A stretch of DNA of 64,000 nucleotides from Mycobacterium sp. URHB0044 (GTDB lineage: Bacteria > Actinomycetota > Actinomycetes > Mycobacteriales > Mycobacteriaceae). The translations under genes were made by a program, and so were the position numbers. Positions 61,834 to 64,000 of this stretch are shown here, piece after piece (within the stretch, counting starts at the first letter, position 1; every line of letters starts with the position of its first letter). The notes under the pieces were generated by a model. The model searched no databases. It saw nothing but the letters and a program-made list of their open reading frames with translations, and was not told where the DNA came from. The DNA lies in assembly GCF_000620625.1 (NCBI RefSeq), contig NZ_JIAW01000014.1:62001-126000 (forward strand). The letters are read 5' to 3'.

Positions 61834-62153
61834 CGGCGCCCGAGATCTACGTCGTCACCGCCGAACTCCGGCGGTCAGGGGATCACGCCGAACTCGTCGG
61901 GCGGGACGCTTCGTCCAGTCGTGCCGCGCTTGCGGGCGCGATGTCCGGCACGTCGGGTGCGTGGAAGTCGGCGGGCCGGGGCGGTTTCGAGAAGTTCATC
62001 GACATCCTGGAACAGCAGACCAACCGGCTGCGGACCGACCTGACCGAGCTGGGCGACAAACTGCGCGCGGCGGCCGACGACTACGACCGCCAGGACCTGG
62101 AATGCGCTGTGGTGCTGGCCGATTCGGTTTCCGTCATCGCAACCGGAAGATGA
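61830..62153 (+). CDS. WXG100-like small protein with YxxxD motif
   Basis: 107 aa from GTG 61830, GTGA overlap with the lipoprotein. Two long helices separated by GAWKSAGR (Trp45, WxS/WxG type turn). The C-terminal part contains YDRQD (residues 85-89), the YxxxD/E signal of type VII (ESX) substrates. Likely an Esx-like or EspC-like partner that pairs with the N-terminal domain of the hydrolase for export. The end overlaps the 3' end of the convergent gtrA gene by 20 nt. Confidence 0.8.
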   Translation: MTAPEIYVVTAELRRSGDHAELVGRDASSSRAALAGAMSGTSGAWKSAGRGGFEKFIDILEQQTNRLRTDLTELGDKLRAAADDYDRQDLECAVVLADSVSVIATGR

Positions 62154-62544
62154 CCGCCCGCTGCACCACGAAGTTGATCACCGTCGCGGTGCCCTGGGCG
62201 ATGACGAACGCGACGGGCACGCGCCACGGCTCATCGGCCAGCTGGACGTAGAACAGGTAGTTGATGCCGACCTGCACGGCATAGGTGACGGCGTACAGCG
62301 CGCAGACCGCGACGAACCGGGCCCTGCTCGGCGGCGCCTGGAAGGTCCACCGCCGGTTGATCAGATACGCCGTCGTGGTGCCTGCGATGAAGCTCAGCGT
62401 CTTGGCGACGTTCACGTGCAGGCCGAGCCGTAGGAACAGCACGTAGAGGCCGAAGTCGACGATCGCGGAAAGACCGCCGGTGACGATGAACCGCCACGCC
62501 TGAGTGGTCAGGCTCAGGTTGGGTGACATCGGGGGCTCGGCCAC
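62134..62544 (-). CDS. GtrA-family membrane protein
   Basis: 136 aa from GTG 62542-62544; ATG 62527-62529 is an alternative, but TAAGCT (62556-62551) lies 6 nt before the GTG. Four membrane helices of the GtrA/DPMS type, with YLINRRWTFQAPPSRARF in the middle and FVVQRAVIFRLR at the end. The homolog Rv3789 is linked to arabinan synthesis, either as a DPA translocator or as a recruiter of AftA. In M. tuberculosis it is directly upstream of dprE1; here the hydrolase cassette separates them. Confidence 0.9.
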   Translation of the reverse strand: MAEPPMSPNLSLTTQAWRFIVTGGLSAIVDFGLYVLFLRLGLHVNVAKTLSFIAGTTTAYLINRRWTFQAPPSRARFVAVCALYAVTYAVQVGINYLFYVQLADEPWRVPVAFVIAQGTATVINFVVQRAVIFRLR

Positions 62545-62553
62545 GCGGGCAGC

Positions 62554-62997
62554 TTACGGGCTGTGGCCGTTCCTCTGGTGCTGGGCCTCGGCGCCCTTTC
62601 TCTCCCACAGCCACTCGGTGACGTCGGTGATGCTGACCAGCAGCAGGGGGTCGGTGGCGCGAACCAGTAGCGGTGGCGACACCATCGTCCGAATCACGTA
62701 GTCGTGGGCGTGGTTCCAGTTGATGATCGCGCCGGGCATCCGCAGTGTGGTGACGCACGCGCTCGGCGCGAGCGCGTGGTGGCCGGTCATCAGGTCCGGC
62801 AGGCGCAGGCGGGCCACCGCGGCCCCGTCGGCGTAGCCGAACATGTCGGCGCAGGCCGGGTTCGCGTAGGCGATGTTGCCGAGCGGCCCGATCCCGAGCA
62901 TCGCCGTAGGAAGGCGGTGCAGAAGGAGAAGTGCCGGCATGTCACGGAGGTAGCCGGCCAGCTCGATCGGCGGCCGTTGGCGACGTCTCTCTTGCAC
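62554..62997 (-). CDS. PAS-domain protein
   Basis: 147 aa from GTG 62995-62997 with GGGAG upstream. One PAS domain (about 25-140): PTAMLGIGPLGNIAYANPACADMFGY, the usual PAS core, and VRATDPLLLVSITDVTEW at the end. No kinase, GGDEF or DNA-binding domain, so a stand-alone sensor, perhaps for one of the ANTAR proteins upstream. Its end is 9 bp from the gtrA start. Signal unknown. Confidence 0.85.
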   Translation of the reverse strand: MQERRRQRPPIELAGYLRDMPALLLLHRLPTAMLGIGPLGNIAYANPACADMFGYADGAAVARLRLPDLMTGHHALAPSACVTTLRMPGAIINWNHAHDYVIRTMVSPPLLVRATDPLLLVSITDVTEWLWERKGAEAQHQRNGHSP

Positions 62998-63074
62998 TGT
63001 CGATCTCCCTCTCGACGCGCTGAATACAGCCCATCGCCGAGAGTCTGGAGCAACAGTCCGACGAGTCTAACCGT

Positions 63075-63809
63075 TCAGGCCGTCGAGTCGCCGCCGATCG
63101 GGAAGGCGCCGCTGGCGTTTTCGATCACTGCTCGGGCGGTGTCACTGAGGTGCCGATTGTTGTTGCGTGCCATGGTCCGCAGCTGGTTGAACGCCTGCTC
63201 CATGTCGAGTCCTTGCCGCTCGGCCAACACGCCCTTGGCCTGTTCGATCACGATCCGGCTGTTCAATGCGGTCTGCAGTTGGCTGTTGACCATGGCGCCG
63301 CGGGCCAGCACCCGCTGATGGAGGATGCCGATCGTCGCGACGTCGGCCAACGCCTGGGCGACCAGCAGGTCGGGGTCGGCCATCATGCCCGGTTGTCTGC
63401 GGAACAGGTTCAACGCGCCGATCCGCTCGTTGCGCAGGCGTAGCGGGATCGCGACGACCGCCCTGAAGCCCTCGGCCGCGGAACGGTCGCCGAACGTCGG
63501 CCACCGGCCGACGTCGGAGTCCAGGTCGTCGATCACGACCTGCTGGCCGGTGCGGTAGGCCTCCATGCACGGTCCGGCGTCCGACTGGATCTCCAGGAGT
63601 TCGAGCATGCGCGTCTGCTCGCTGGTCGACGCGAGTACCTGCAGCCCGCCCCGCAGGTCGGCAAGCAGTAGTCCGGCGGCGTCGGCGTCGAGCAGCGAGA
63701 TGCAATCCTCGACCAGCTCCTGGGCGAACTCCACTACGTCGTAGTCGTCGACCAGGGTGTCCGCCAGTGCCACGAAGGCTTGTACCAATGGTCCTTCACG
63801 ACCGTCCAT
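63075..63809 (-). CDS. GAF-ANTAR regulatory protein
   Basis: 244 aa from ATG 63807-63809, chosen because GAGGAG lies six nt before it; an earlier TTG would add 11 residues. GAF domain (about 15-155; ISLLDADAAGLLL and AIPLRLRNERIGALNLF), then an ANTAR domain (about 165-235; ALNSRIVIEQAKGVLAERQGLDMEQAFNQLR). ANTAR domains bind paired RNA hairpins and prevent termination. The typical phospho-acceptor receiver is replaced by GAF, so a small ligand probably controls it. Genes regulated are not visible. Confidence 0.92.
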   Translation of the reverse strand: MDGREGPLVQAFVALADTLVDDYDVVEFAQELVEDCISLLDADAAGLLLADLRGGLQVLASTSEQTRMLELLEIQSDAGPCMEAYRTGQQVVIDDLDSDVGRWPTFGDRSAAEGFRAVVAIPLRLRNERIGALNLFRRQPGMMADPDLLVAQALADVATIGILHQRVLARGAMVNSQLQTALNSRIVIEQAKGVLAERQGLDMEQAFNQLRTMARNNNRHLSDTARAVIENASGAFPIGGDSTA

Positions 63810-63857
63810 CGCGATCTCCTCGTCTAATGCCATCGTCGCCAATCCGCCGGGTCGCCG

Positions 63858-64000
63858 TCAACGCTCGTCGTCGGGGTCGAAGCGCAGCCGCCGCTCGATG
63901 ACGTCGCGCGCCACCTCGATCAATGGCCTTGCCTGTGAAAACGCGTGGGCGCGCAACCTGAGGTACGCAACCTGCGGGGGCACCGAGAGCTGGGCGACGA
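63858..64000 (-). CDS. C-terminal end of an ANTAR-like protein (5' outside the window)
   Basis: 46 codons up to TGA (63858-63860). The visible end, VAQLSVPPQVAYLRLRAHAF then SQARPLIEVARDVIERRLRF, has the helix pattern of an ANTAR C-terminus (ALxLLRxxA...DVARxVLDRRL). The preceding domain cannot be seen. It lies 48 bp upstream of the GAF-ANTAR gene, suggesting a tandem of two ANTAR proteins. Confidence 0.7.
   Translation of the reverse strand, partial: VAQLSVPPQVAYLRLRAHAFSQARPLIEVARDVIERRLRFDPDDER

Noticed and set aside
1..64000. tRNA or rRNA genes, insertion sequences, prophage
   Set aside because: I saw no cloverleaf tRNA-like sequence, transposase, integrase or terminal inverted repeats; apparent islands are explained by gene order changes only.

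Overview
The window is GC-rich actinobacterial chromosome. Its genes are those of a Mycobacterium-type (mycolic-acid) organism: the arabinogalactan/lipoarabinomannan arabinosyltransferases embC-embA-embB, aftA and aftB; the decaprenyl-phosphoarabinose (DPA) pathway genes dprE1, dprE2 and ubiA; galactan synthesis (glf, glfT2); mycolate condensation (fadD32-pks13-accD4); antigen 85 mycolyltransferases; and Erp. Gene order follows the M. tuberculosis Rv3789 to Rv3847 interval, inverted, with several insertions. Extra mycolyltransferases and a nickel superoxide dismutase suggest a free-living or rapidly growing species (Mycolicibacterium-like); the species cannot be fixed from the sequence.

Region 1 (1-20.3 kb) is housekeeping and stress functions. 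It holds a divergent Ni-SOD and maturation protease pair, a rhodanese, a DUF4328 membrane protein, glpQ1, ferritin bfrB with IdeR boxes, and an IdeR-boxed operon (DUF2470 protein, CPBP protease, LytR-CpsA-Psr ligase). These are followed by pheA with a phosphatase, a metallopeptidase with a septum-formation protein, serS-DUF5718-MOSC, an isolated antigen 85-like protein with an altered substrate-pocket motif, a metallo-beta-lactamase/Rieske fusion with a tiny partner, two acyltransferases and a HAD phosphatase.

Region 2 (20.3-43.7 kb) is the envelope core. A peptidoglycan amidase and the repeat protein Erp lie on the minus strand. The plus-strand run glf-glfT2-PAP2-ubiA-aftB has 4-nt or larger overlaps throughout. 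It is followed by three tandem antigen 85 family genes (the third without its serine), a DUF732 lipoprotein, the cutinase-like Culp6, then fadD32-pks13-accD4. Together these make galactan, the DPA donor and mature mycolic acids, and attach mycolate to the wall.

Region 3 (43.8-59.5 kb) has a DUF4331 protein and then a long minus-strand run: dprE1-dprE2-aftA-embC-embA-embB, with a metallo-hydrolase translationally coupled to embB. DprE1/DprE2 epimerise decaprenyl-phosphoribose to DPA, the donor used by AftA, EmbA/B/C and AftB.

Region 4 (59.5-64 kb) is the most unusual part. A plus-strand three-gene cassette (DUF1023 alpha/beta-hydrolase with a WXG100-like N-terminus, a lipoprotein, and a small WXG100-like protein with a YxxxD motif) sits between dprE1 and its usual neighbour, the GtrA-like gene. 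It resembles a type VII-secreted lipase/toxin with lipoprotein immunity and a targeting partner. Beyond it are a PAS protein, a GAF-ANTAR regulator and the end of a second ANTAR-like protein. Many genes in the window begin at or just after a predicted transcription start (TANNNT -10 about 6-7 nt before the start codon), implying leaderless mRNAs.
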